Shown: piece after piece, positions 48,402-56,010 of the stretch
How the letters are laid out: the number at the start of each line of letters is the position of its first letter
Numbering within the stretch: position 1 is the first letter of the stretch
NCBI RefSeq assembly: GCF_003234795.2
Contig: NZ_CP126268.1
Coordinates: forward strand, 1,364,001 to 1,428,000
Source of the DNA: Curtobacterium sp. MCLR17_032
Lineage (GTDB): Bacteria > Actinomycetota > Actinomycetes > Actinomycetales > Microbacteriaceae
DNA length: 64,000 nt
Direction of reading: 5' to 3'
Translations under genes and position numbers: made by a program
Notes under the pieces: model-generated
Databases searched by the model: none
What the model was told of the DNA's origin: nothing
What the model saw: the letters and a program-made list of their open reading frames with translations, nothing else

Positions 48402-49727
48402 TCAGCGGTTGCCGACGATGGCCGGCAGGGGCAGGTGGTGGCGCATGCGCACCTCGAGGTGCAGGCCACCCCGCCGCGCCAGGACGAGCGCGGTGACCGC
48501 CGCGGCCGCGGCCGGGACGCCGCCGGCGACCATCATCCCGACGTGCGCCCCGAAGTGGTCGACGACCTGGCCCATCAGCGGACCGCCGATCGCCTGTCCG
48601 CCCAGGAGCACGAGGACGTAGAGCGACATCACCCGGCCGCGGATGGCGACGTTCGAGGACAGCTGCACCAGTGAGTTCGACGCCGTCTGGAAGAGCAGCT
48701 GGGACAACCCGACCACGACCAGCAGGACCGTGAACGGCGCGATCGTCGGGGTCGTCCCGGCGACCACGAGCAGGACCCCGGTCCAGAACACCCCGCCGAC
48801 GATCGTGCGCAGCCGCACCACTGCGCGCCGGGTGGAGAGGACCGCGCCGGTCAGTGCGCCGACGGCGACCGCGGAGTTGAACAGGCCGTACCCGCCTGCG
48901 CCGACGCCGTAGACCTTCGAGGCGAACGCGGAGAGCAGCACCGGCATCGTCAGAGCGAACACCGAGAAGAACGCCACCAGGATCACCGGCACGATGATCG
49001 TCGGCTTCGCGGCGGCGTAGCGGAGGCCCTCCATGAGCTGCCCCTTCGACCGCGGGGCCGGCGGCGTGCGGTGCAGTTCGGAGACGCGGAGGAACCCGAG
49101 CGTCACGACCACGGCGACACAGGCGATCGCGTTGATGCCGAACGACCACCCGGCGCCGACGGCGACGAGCAGGATGCCGGACAGTGCGGGGCCGATCATG
49201 CCGCCGAGCTGGAACACCGACGAGTTGACGCTGATCGCGTTCCGCAGGTGCTGGTGTCCGACGATCTCGGTGACGAACACCTGCCGCGCCGGGTTGTCGA
49301 TGACGGTGACCATGCCGACCAGGAACGCGATCACCCAGATGTGCCACGCTTGCACCACCCCGGCCAGGGTCAGCACCGCGAGCAGCAGCGAGAGCACCGC
49401 GAAGGCACCCTGCGTGATCATCATCAGCGCCCGCTTCGAGTAGCGGTCGACGAACACCCCGCCGAGCAGCCCGAACAGCAGCATCGGTGCGAACTGGCAC
49501 GCGACCGTGATGCCGACCTGTGCGACCGACCCGGTGAGCTGCAGCACGAGCCAGTCCTGGGCGATGCGCTGCATCCACCCGGCGGTCATCGCGACGAGGT
49601 TGGTGGCGGTGAACAGCCGGAAGTTCGGCACGGACAGGGCGATGAAGGACCGGCGCCACGGCGGGCGGACGGTGCTGATCGGGAGCGGCTCGGTGGGCGG
49701 GTGGATGGTCGTCGGTGACGATCGCAC
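48402..49727 (-). CDS. MFS-family exporter
   Basis: A 441-residue major facilitator transporter with about 12 membrane segments. The start RRSFIALSVPNFRLFTATNLVAMTAGWMQRIAQDWLVLQLTGSVAQVGITVACQFAPMLLFGLLGGVFVDRYSKRALMM is typical of the enterobactin exporter/EntS-like group. The signature between helices 2 and 3 is GGVFVDRYSKR. It probably exports a small molecule or drug. The GTG at 49727 is chosen since the sequence before it is Arg/Pro-rich; GGAG lies 11 bases upstream. A strong AGGAGG with ATG (49795) sits further up but in another frame, so the start is not certain. Divergent from a LysR gene. Confidence 0.8.
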   Translation of the reverse strand: MRSSPTTIHPPTEPLPISTVRPPWRRSFIALSVPNFRLFTATNLVAMTAGWMQRIAQDWLVLQLTGSVAQVGITVACQFAPMLLFGLLGGVFVDRYSKRALMMITQGAFAVLSLLLAVLTLAGVVQAWHIWVIAFLVGMVTVIDNPARQVFVTEIVGHQHLRNAISVNSSVFQLGGMIGPALSGILLVAVGAGWSFGINAIACVAVVVTLGFLRVSELHRTPPAPRSKGQLMEGLRYAAAKPTIIVPVILVAFFSVFALTMPVLLSAFASKVYGVGAGGYGLFNSAVAVGALTGAVLSTRRAVVRLRTIVGGVFWTGVLLVVAGTTPTIAPFTVLLVVVGLSQLLFQTASNSLVQLSSNVAIRGRVMSLYVLVLLGGQAIGGPLMGQVVDHFGAHVGMMVAGGVPAAAAAVTALVLARRGGLHLEVRMRHHLPLPAIVGNR

Positions 49728-49850
49728 GGTGCGGGGGACTCCGGCTGTCGAGGGTGGGAACGGTACCCGATCGAAACTAACCGCTCGACGGCCATTCGAT
49801 CCTCCTATGATCGGCATCACTCCATTGCGATGTCGAATGAGGGGCCCGCC

Positions 49851-50708
49851 GTGCTCGATCCCGTCCTGCTCCAGACCTTCCTGGCCGTCGCCGAGACCGG
49901 CAGCTTCACGCAGGCCGGTGTGCAGCTCGGCATCAGCCAGCCGACGGTCTCCCAGCACGTCCGCCGGCTCGAGTCGACGGTCTCGCGGACCCTCGTCGCA
50001 CGCGACACCCGCGGGGTCCGCCTGACCGACAACGGCGACGCGATGGCCGGGTTCGCGCGGACGATCCTCGCCGCCCACGCCACCGCCGACGCGTACTTCT
50101 CGGGCGTCGCCGCTCGAGGGCGCCTCCGGTTCGGCGCCGCAGATGACCTGGCGATCACGCAGTTGCCCCGCATCCTCCGTGACTTCCGGAAGCTGCACCC
50201 GCAGGTCGACCTCGAGCTGACGGTGAACCAGTCCGCACCGCTGCTCCGCCGAGTGCACGCCGGGCAGCTCGACCTCGTGTTCATCAAGCGCACCGCGGGG
50301 GAGTCCGCCGAAGGGACCCGGGTCGCCTCGGACCAGATGGTCTGGATGGCGCAGGACGGCATCGCCCTCGAGATCGACGACCCGGTGCCGCTGATCGCCT
50401 ACCAGGCGCCGAGCATCAGCCGGCAGATGGCGATCGACGCGCTGGAGGCCGCCGGTCGCACCTGGCGGATCACCTGCAACACCCGTGACGTCAACGGCGT
50501 CCTCGCGGCCGTCCGGGCCGGCATCGGGGTCGCGGTGTTCCCGCACTCGCTGATCCCGGCGGACCTGGTGAAGGTGTCGCAGCGGCTGTCGCTGCCGGAC
50601 CTGCCGGCGGTCGACTACGTCCTCATCGCCAACCCGACCGTGCAGCGCGAGCCGATCGAGGCCCTGACGAACGCGATCCTGTCGCGCGGGGTCGTCCGCG
50701 CCGTCTGA
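49851..50708 (+). CDS. LysR-family transcriptional regulator
   Basis: A 285-residue LysR regulator. The helix-turn-helix is LDPVLLQTFLAVAETGSFTQAGVQLGISQPTVSQHVRRLESTVSRTLVARD. The effector domain has RLRFGAADDLAITQLPRILRDFRKLHPQVDLELTV and later NTRDVNGVLAAVRAGIGVAVFPHSLIP. The GTG at 49851, with AATGAGGGG seven bases upstream, is preferred over the ATG at 49830, which lacks a ribosome site. It is divergent from the MFS exporter and probably controls it. A 7-bp inverted repeat (CATTCGA at 49793-49799, TCGAATG at 49833-49839) in the gap could be part of the binding site. Confidence 0.85.
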   Translation: MLDPVLLQTFLAVAETGSFTQAGVQLGISQPTVSQHVRRLESTVSRTLVARDTRGVRLTDNGDAMAGFARTILAAHATADAYFSGVAARGRLRFGAADDLAITQLPRILRDFRKLHPQVDLELTVNQSAPLLRRVHAGQLDLVFIKRTAGESAEGTRVASDQMVWMAQDGIALEIDDPVPLIAYQAPSISRQMAIDALEAAGRTWRITCNTRDVNGVLAAVRAGIGVAVFPHSLIPADLVKVSQRLSLPDLPAVDYVLIANPTVQREPIEALTNAILSRGVVRAV

Positions 50709-50778
50709 CTGTCGGCCTTCCCCGTCGGACGCCCGGTATGCCAGCATGTCGGTCTCGACGATGCAGGAGGGACCCCAG

Positions 50779-51321
50779 ATGTACGCAGACGCCGCCACGT
50801 CCGCCTGGCCACCGGAGATGCTCATCACCGAGGAACGACGCGAGCACTCGCTGTGCATGCTGCTCTTCCTCGAGTCGACATCGGCGAGTGCGGCCGGGTG
50901 GTCCGGAGCAGATCGGAGCAGTTGGCTCGCGGCGTGGTCGGCGTCGATCGCGGCGCTCGTCACGCGGCCGGACGACTGGGAAGAGGACTTCCAGTTCCTC
51001 CGGCAGGCGAGCGCGTGGGCTGAGCACCTCGCGGAGCACCTGGGGGACGCTGTCCTCGATGACGCCCTCGCGGACGCCTACGGCACCTGGATCGAGGCTG
51101 CGGCTCCGAGCGATGCTGAGGTCACCTACGACGACCGGGTGCTCGATGACCTGGTCGCCGCATGGCGCGTCGGGCTGCGGACCCTGGTGGTCCTCCCGAC
51201 CTCGGGCACGATGGCCGTCCGGCTCTCGGCGTCGACGCTCCTGCTGTCGATGCCGGTGCGCAGTGACGTCGAGCACTTCCGCTCGGCGCTCCGGATGTTC
51301 GCGACGGACCGGTCGGGCTGA
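50779..51321 (+). CDS. Hypothetical soluble protein
   Basis: A 180-residue helical protein (EMLITEERREHSLCMLLFLESTSASAAGWSGADRSSWLAAWSASIAALV, then FLRQASAWAEHLAEHL and DDRVLDDLVAAWRVGLRTLVVLPTSGTMAVRLSASTLLL) with no membrane segment or known motif. The AGGAGG at 50765-50770 sits 8 bases before the ATG, a strong ribosome site, so it is a real gene. No family is recognised. Convergent with the Pro/Ala-rich membrane protein gene. Confidence 0.7.
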   Translation: MYADAATSAWPPEMLITEERREHSLCMLLFLESTSASAAGWSGADRSSWLAAWSASIAALVTRPDDWEEDFQFLRQASAWAEHLAEHLGDAVLDDALADAYGTWIEAAAPSDAEVTYDDRVLDDLVAAWRVGLRTLVVLPTSGTMAVRLSASTLLLSMPVRSDVEHFRSALRMFATDRSG

Positions 51322-51343
51322 CCAGCCGAGTGGCGTTCGGTGG

Positions 51344-53119
51344 TCAGGGCGCGATCGTCGGGACGGTCCCGGTGCCGGTGATGTCCGGCAGCGGTGCGCC
51401 GAGCACCGAGGCGACCGCCCACAGCAGCACGAGGGTGCCGACCGTGCCGAGCACCGCACCGAGCAGGGCGACGGGCCGCTGCCACGTGGTCAGCGCATTC
51501 CGCATCGTCACGACGGACACCAGGACCGCGAGCAGCCCGAGGACCACGCCGACCGCGTGCACGGTCGCGGGAGCGGTGAACCACCAAGCGGCCAGTCCGA
51601 TCGTCCCGAGACCGGCGATCGCACCCAGGACAGCGCCCTGCGTCGGCCCGAGCGACCGGGCGGGTCGTGCGGTCCGGCGTGCGGTGGGCTGCGCATCGGC
51701 CGGGAGGCGCGCCTCACCCTCCGTCACGGCCGTCGCGACGGTCGGGACCTCCGCTGGCGCCGGGAGCGGGACGGCGGTCGAGCGGCGCTTCGGCGGCTCC
51801 TCGACGGTGCGGCGGGACCCGAACAGCCGGCGGCCGGTCGTGCCGCGTCCGCGAGCGTTCCGGTGCTCTCGGGCCGGTGTGGGTCCGGCGACCGCAGCGG
51901 GGTCGACGGCCGTGGTGTCGGCGCTGCCGGAGACGGCCGGGGTGACCGGCGGCAGGACCGGAGCGAGGGGCGGGACGGAGGGGGTGCTGACGGCCGGGTC
52001 CAGGCGGGCGGACTGCGCGACACCGGTGGGTGCCGACGCGCCGATGATCGCGTCGAACGTCGTGGCGGCCGTGGCGGCCGTGGCGGCCGGCGGGACGACC
52101 CGGGCCTGCTGTCGGGCGAAGCGTGCGGGCGTGCGGTAGCCGATCGGGCCGACCGGCTCGGGCTCACCGCCCTCGACGACGACGTGCTCGAGGCCCGGTA
52201 CCGAGAACCGCGGCTGACCGGCCGCCGGTACGACGGGGACGGCCGGCGTGGGCGGCAGAGCGGGGCCGGACGCTGACCAAGCGGTGTCACTCCCACCGAG
52301 GGCGGGCGCGCCGACGGTCGGCAGCCAGGACCCGGACGGCACCGGAGTCTCCGGGTGGGCCGGGGTCGCTGCTTCCGGAGCCGCCGGAACCCCGGACTGC
52401 GGTGTGTACCAGTTGGCGGGGGCACCGGGTGTGGCGGCGTCGACGGGGCCGAGCGGTGGGTGCTGGACTTCCGCGGCGGGCACACCGGTCCCGGGCGCGA
52501 CGGGCATCGCCATGCCGGCTGCACCGGCGCCACGACGTCCGGTCGGCGCATGCTGCCCGGCACCGTGCTGCCCGGCACCGTGTCGGCCGACCGCGGAGCT
52601 GCCCGCCGGGACCGTGGTGACGGTCACGCCGCTGCCGGGTGCGTTGACGGTGGGCGCACTGACGACGGGAGGGCTGGAGACCGGGGCGAAGGGGATCGTG
52701 TCGACGTTCGGGGACGTCGGAGCCGGCGGCAGCAGCTCCTGCGCCGGCGGGTAGTCGGGGGCGACCGCGTTCGGGTCGAGGGCCGGCGTGGCGGAGGTGC
52801 GGAGCGCCTCCAGACTGACTGCGTCGACCGCGAGGGCCGCGTCGACTGCCGGGACAGCGCCGACCGAGGGGCCTGCGCCGATCGCGGGGACTGCGCCGGC
52901 GGAGGGAACCGCCCCGGCGGAGGGAACTGCCCCGACCGCGGGGAGTGCCCGGGCGACGGGGCGGCCGCTGACCTCCACGCTGCCGACGGCGGGGGCGACT
53001 CCGGCGCTCGCCGCAGTCGGTGCCGCCACCACGGGGCGGGCGTCCTCCGGCGGAGCGGTGACCCATGCGGGTACCGCCCGGCGGGGTCGCTCGGACTCGG
53101 GCATGCGATGAGACGCCAC
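51344..53119 (-). CDS. Pro/Ala-rich protein with C-terminal membrane domain
   Basis: A 591-residue protein. The first 430 or so residues are low-complexity Pro/Ala/Val/Thr-rich sequence, including a repeat VGAVPSAGAVPSAGAVPAIG-type (about residues 61-95). The last 110 residues form a hydrophobic domain of about four membrane segments (GPTQGAVLGAIAGLGTIGLAAWWF, VHAVGVVLGLLAVLVSVVTM, PVALLGAVLGTVGTLVLLWAV). Basic residues precede the first segment. The long disordered N-terminus is likely cytoplasmic; similar tails are common in actinobacterial envelope or secretion proteins, but I do not recognise a family. It starts with GTG at 53119, right after a GAGAGGAAC ribosome site that lies in a 15-bp hairpin. 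Confidence 0.7.
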   Translation of the reverse strand: MASHRMPESERPRRAVPAWVTAPPEDARPVVAAPTAASAGVAPAVGSVEVSGRPVARALPAVGAVPSAGAVPSAGAVPAIGAGPSVGAVPAVDAALAVDAVSLEALRTSATPALDPNAVAPDYPPAQELLPPAPTSPNVDTIPFAPVSSPPVVSAPTVNAPGSGVTVTTVPAGSSAVGRHGAGQHGAGQHAPTGRRGAGAAGMAMPVAPGTGVPAAEVQHPPLGPVDAATPGAPANWYTPQSGVPAAPEAATPAHPETPVPSGSWLPTVGAPALGGSDTAWSASGPALPPTPAVPVVPAAGQPRFSVPGLEHVVVEGGEPEPVGPIGYRTPARFARQQARVVPPAATAATAATTFDAIIGASAPTGVAQSARLDPAVSTPSVPPLAPVLPPVTPAVSGSADTTAVDPAAVAGPTPAREHRNARGRGTTGRRLFGSRRTVEEPPKRRSTAVPLPAPAEVPTVATAVTEGEARLPADAQPTARRTARPARSLGPTQGAVLGAIAGLGTIGLAAWWFTAPATVHAVGVVLGLLAVLVSVVTMRNALTTWQRPVALLGAVLGTVGTLVLLWAVASVLGAPLPDITGTGTVPTIAP

Positions 53120-53181
53120 GGCCGCTGTTCCTCTCCCTGGATTGATCCATCGTCAGTTCTACCGGGGAGGAACAGCGGCCG
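53119..53181 (-). promoter_or_regulatory. 5' UTR hairpin masking the ribosome site of the 51344-53119 gene
   Basis: CGGCCGCTGTTCCTC (53119-53133) and GAGGAACAGCGGCCG (53167-53181) are perfect complements, 33 bases apart. On the minus-strand mRNA the 3' arm contains the GAGGAAC ribosome site and ends directly at the GTG start, so folding would block initiation. This is the geometry of an RNA thermometer, attenuator or protein-controlled leader. It could also be a palindromic protein site. The DNA between 53134 and 53166 is not very GC-rich. Confidence 0.6.
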
Positions 53182-53223
53182 AGAGCCCCAGTCAGAGGGG
53201 GTCGAGCGCGGGGTGCGTCGACG

Positions 53224-53871
53224 TCACATGTCGCGGTAGCGCTTCGCGGCGGCGAGGGCCTCGCGGAGCTCGTCGACGGTCAGACGCGGGCCGTAGCCGG
53301 GGGTGTCGCGCTGGATGCGCCATCCCTCGGCGAGGGCGCCGGCGTCGACGGTGTCGAAGCCGAACTCGTCGATCAGGTCGGCGACGGTCGTCTTGGCAGC
53401 GGCGTCGTCACCGGCGATCACGAGGGCGCGGCGGTCCGGGGTGCCGGCGGGGGTGGCGTGCTCGGTGAGGTGGTCCGCGCCGATGTGGTTGAAGGCCTTG
53501 ACGACGTGGGCGCCGACCAGGTGGTCCTGCAGCATCTCGGCCGTCGTGGTGGTCTCCTCGTCGAGGGCCGCGATCTGGCCGTCGCGCTGGGGGTAGTAGT
53601 TGTTCGTGTCGATGACGACCTTGCCGACGAGCGGCTCGACGGGGATCGTGTCGATGGCGCCGAGCGGCACGGTGACGACGACGATCTCGCCCTGGGTGGC
53701 GGCGTCCTCGCGGGTGCCGGCGGTGGCGTGCTCGCCGAGCTCGGTGACGAGGTCGGTGAGGGTCTCCGGCCCGCGCGAGTTCGCGATCACGACCTGGTGG
53801 CCGTGCTGCACCGCGAGGCGTGCGAGCTGGGATCCGATGTTGCCTGCTCCGATGATTCCGATGGTTGTCAT
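53224..53871 (-). CDS. F420-dependent NADP reductase-like / NAD(P)-binding oxidoreductase
   Basis: A 215-residue Rossmann-fold protein of the F420_oxidored/NADPH:F420 reductase family. It starts TTIGIIGAGNIGSQLARLAVQHGHQVVIANSRGPETL (GAGNIG) and has IVVVTVPLGAID, KVVIDTNNYYPQRDGQ, HVVKAFNHIGADHL, and ALVIAGDDAAAKTTVADLIDEFGFDTVDAGALAEGWRIQ. True F420 reductases differ at the F420 site; many relatives in bacteria use other substrates. So only the fold and NADP binding are certain. It stops 105 bases upstream of the GTG of the Pro/Ala-rich gene, so cotranscription is possible. The ATG at 53871 fits. Confidence 0.82.
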   Translation of the reverse strand: MTTIGIIGAGNIGSQLARLAVQHGHQVVIANSRGPETLTDLVTELGEHATAGTREDAATQGEIVVVTVPLGAIDTIPVEPLVGKVVIDTNNYYPQRDGQIAALDEETTTTAEMLQDHLVGAHVVKAFNHIGADHLTEHATPAGTPDRRALVIAGDDAAAKTTVADLIDEFGFDTVDAGALAEGWRIQRDTPGYGPRLTVDELREALAAAKRYRDM

Positions 53872-53965
53872 GCACGGTGCAACACGAGCGCGGCCAGGGC
53901 ATTCCGTCTGGCGTTCCCCGGAGCGCGGTGGCACCGGAACCTGAACGGCGGTGCAGGATGGCGGC

Positions 53966-54262
53966 ATGACACACGAGTTCCGGAACGAGGCCGACCGAGA
54001 CCGGTATGCCATGTACGTCGACGGGACCCTCGTGAGCGTGCTCGACTACCGCGTCAACGGTGACGCGATCGCCTTCCCGCACACGTACACGGTGCCGGCA
54101 CACCGCGGCCACGGGTACGCGGGTGAACTCGTGGAGCACGCCGTGTCCGACGTCGAGACGACGTCGTCGAAGCGCATCGTCCCGATGTGCTGGTTCGTCA
54201 GCCAGTGGTTCGACGAGCACCCCGAGAAGAACGACCTCCTCAGCCGCGGCGTCGCGGACTGA
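53966..54262 (+). CDS. YjdJ-type GNAT acetyltransferase-like protein
   Basis: A 98-residue protein with a minimal GNAT core: YAMYVDGTLVSVLDYRVNGDAIAFPHTYTVPAHRGHGYAGELVEHAV (acetyl-CoA P-loop-like HRGHGYAGEL) and RIVPMCWFVSQWFDEHPEKNDLL. This short form matches the YjdJ family (a GNAT variant of fewer than 100 residues), whose substrate is unknown. The ATG at 53966 has AGGATGG upstream. Convergent with nothing; followed within 20 bases by the VOC/PhnB gene on the same strand, so they likely form an operon. Confidence 0.85.
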   Translation: MTHEFRNEADRDRYAMYVDGTLVSVLDYRVNGDAIAFPHTYTVPAHRGHGYAGELVEHAVSDVETTSSKRIVPMCWFVSQWFDEHPEKNDLLSRGVAD

Positions 54263-54279
54263 CCCACCGAGAGACCGCC

Positions 54280-54741
54280 ATGCCCCGCATCGTCCCCTTC
54301 CTCTGGTTCGACGACCAGGCCCAGCACGCCACCGAGTACTACACGGAGCTGTTCCCCGACTCACGGATCGACGGCGTCGGCCGCGGTCCGGACGGCTCGG
54401 TGCTCGTGGTCGAGTTCACCCTGATGGGCCAGCCGTACCGGGCGATGAACGGCGGCCCCGGGCACCCGTTCACCGACGCGCTCTCGCTGCAGGTCGACGT
54501 CGACACGCAGGAGGAACTGGACCGGATCTGGGACGCGCTGATCGCCGAGGGCGGGCACCCGGTGGCGTGCGGCTGGCTGGTCGACCGCTGGGGCCTGTCG
54601 TGGCAGGTCACCCCGTCGATGATGGGGGAGCTGATGGCAGCCGGCGGCGACCACGCAGCGGCCACCCGGGTCTACGAGGCGATGCGGGACATGATCAAGC
54701 TCGACATCGCCGCACTCCGGTCGGCGGCTGCCCCGGCCTGA
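54280..54741 (+). CDS. PhnB-like VOC domain protein
   Basis: A 153-residue protein of the PhnB/3-demethylubiquinone-9 methyltransferase-like VOC family. Segments are RIVPFLWFDDQAQHATEYYTELFPDSRI, VLVVEFTLMGQPYRAMNGGPGHPFTDALSLQVDVDTQEELDRIWDALI and DRWGLSWQVTPSMMGELM. Despite the family name these proteins are not methyltransferases. Lies 17 bases after the GNAT gene. AGCGAGAGACC is a poor ribosome site, so translation may depend on the upstream gene. Confidence 0.85.
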   Translation: MPRIVPFLWFDDQAQHATEYYTELFPDSRIDGVGRGPDGSVLVVEFTLMGQPYRAMNGGPGHPFTDALSLQVDVDTQEELDRIWDALIAEGGHPVACGWLVDRWGLSWQVTPSMMGELMAAGGDHAAATRVYEAMRDMIKLDIAALRSAAAPA

Positions 54742-54927
54742 GCCCGACACCCGGCGGTGCCCCGGTCGGCCACCGATGTCCCCTCTTCGGCGGACGCCCC
54801 GTTATCGTGGGGCGACACCGTCGGCGGAGGGGCCCGCGTCAGCGATGCGGGGACCGCCACGCAAGCACCATGCCCTGACCAGGGGCGACCGACCTCCGGC
54901 CGACGCCGGACGACAGACTGGAACACC

Positions 54928-55404
54928 ATGGCCGACCCGAGGGGCCCCGGGATCCGCGAAGCGGACATCGGACGGGCGTACACCGAGCTCTCCCGCATCA
55001 CCCGCCGAGCGAGCGTCCGTGCGCGCGGCACCGACGACGTGCTGAGCATCGTGGACCAGTCGCTGGTCGACTTCGTCGTCCAGCACCCCGGGTGCATGGC
55101 GATCGACATCGCCCGCTACCTGCGGCTGAACCGGTCGACGATCTCGCGGCAGCTGTCCGGGCTGCTCGTCGCGGGCCTGGTCCGCACGGTCGACGGCGGT
55201 TCCGGCAACGCGAAGCCGCTCGAGGCGACCGACGCCGGCCGTGCGGCGCTGGCCCGGTCCGTGCGGCTGCACCGGGACGCCCTGGTCGAACGTCTGGCGG
55301 AGTGGTCCGACGACGACGTGGCGCTGCTCGCCGGCATGCTCGAACGGCTCGGCGCCGCCGACGAGGTCGACCTGCCGATGCCGAGCCGCGACCCCGACGA
55401 GTGA
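54928..55404 (+). CDS. MarR-type winged-helix regulator
   Basis: A 158-residue MarR-like regulator. Its winged helix reads SLVDFVVQHPGCMAIDIARYLRLNRSTISRQLSGLLVAGLVRTVDGGSGNAKPLEATDAGRAALARS (HTH in the middle, recognition helix NRSTISRQLSGL), with dimerisation helices before and after. It typically responds to a small ligand. It stops ten bases before the metallophosphoesterase gene on the same strand. The ATG at 54928 was chosen as the upstream part of the frame is not protein-like. The 186-base region before it shows no gene. Confidence 0.85.
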   Translation: MADPRGPGIREADIGRAYTELSRITRRASVRARGTDDVLSIVDQSLVDFVVQHPGCMAIDIARYLRLNRSTISRQLSGLLVAGLVRTVDGGSGNAKPLEATDAGRAALARSVRLHRDALVERLAEWSDDDVALLAGMLERLGAADEVDLPMPSRDPDE

Positions 55405-55414
55405 CGGCGACACC

Positions 55415-55954
55415 GTGAGCACCACGCTCGTCCTGCTGTCGGACACGCACCTGCCGAAGCGGGCGAAGGACCTGCCGGCCGAGCTGTGGGCCGACATCGA
55501 CGCCGCCGACCTGGTCGTGCACGCCGGTGACTGGGTGGACCTGGCGACGGTCGACCTGCTCCGGGCCCGGTCCCGCGACCTGCTCGCCGTCCGCGGCAAC
55601 AACGACCTTGGCTTCGAGGACCACCTGCCCCTCGTCGCCACCCGCCGCATCGAGTCGCTGCGCTTCGCCGTCGTGCACGAGACCGGTCCGGCGACCGGGC
55701 GCGGACGTCGGGCCGAGGCGGACCACCCCGACGTCGACGTCCTGGTCTTCGGCCACTCGCACATCCCCTGGGACTCCACCGCACCGAACGGCATGCGTCT
55801 GCTCAACCCCGGTTCGCCGACGGACCGCCGACGACAGCCCGACCACACGTGGATGCGCTGCGAGGTCGACGGGTCGGACCTGTCGGTCACGCTGGTCCGG
55901 CGGGCCCCCGGCGCGGACGGCATCCGCCTGGTCGCGTCCCCGGAAGCGTCCTGA
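55415..55954 (+). CDS. YfcE/MJ0936-type metallophosphoesterase
   Basis: A 179-residue calcineurin-like phosphoesterase. All metal motifs are visible: D-x-H in LSDTHLP, GD in VVHAGDWVD, GNND in VRGNNDLG, and GHSH in VFGHSHIP. The size and the closing NPGSPTDRRRQP fit the YfcE group of small phosphodiesterases. Substrate unknown. The GTG at 55415 lies 10 bases after the MarR gene stop, so both are likely one operon. The GNND loop and GHTH-like motif suit two divalent metals. Confidence 0.9.
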   Translation: MSTTLVLLSDTHLPKRAKDLPAELWADIDAADLVVHAGDWVDLATVDLLRARSRDLLAVRGNNDLGFEDHLPLVATRRIESLRFAVVHETGPATGRGRRAEADHPDVDVLVFGHSHIPWDSTAPNGMRLLNPGSPTDRRRQPDHTWMRCEVDGSDLSVTLVRRAPGADGIRLVASPEAS

Positions 55955-55972
55955 CGCGCGACGGTTCGACCG

Positions 55973-55991
55973 GGAGGCCCGTCCCGCCTCC
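55973..55991. terminator. Short GGAGGC hairpin between convergent genes
   Basis: GGAGGC (55973-55978) and GCCTCC (55986-55991) pair around CCGTCCC, between the phosphoesterase and thiD/tenA genes. It is only 6 bp, but the GGGAGGC core recurs in other intergenic hairpins here. Weak evidence. Confidence 0.35.
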
Positions 55992-56010
55992 GTCAGACCG
56001 GCCCGCCCGG

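Noticed and set aside
51344..53119. Possible shadow frame only
   Set aside because: The C-terminal membrane segments and the ribosome site show that this Pro/Ala-rich frame is real, in spite of low complexity.
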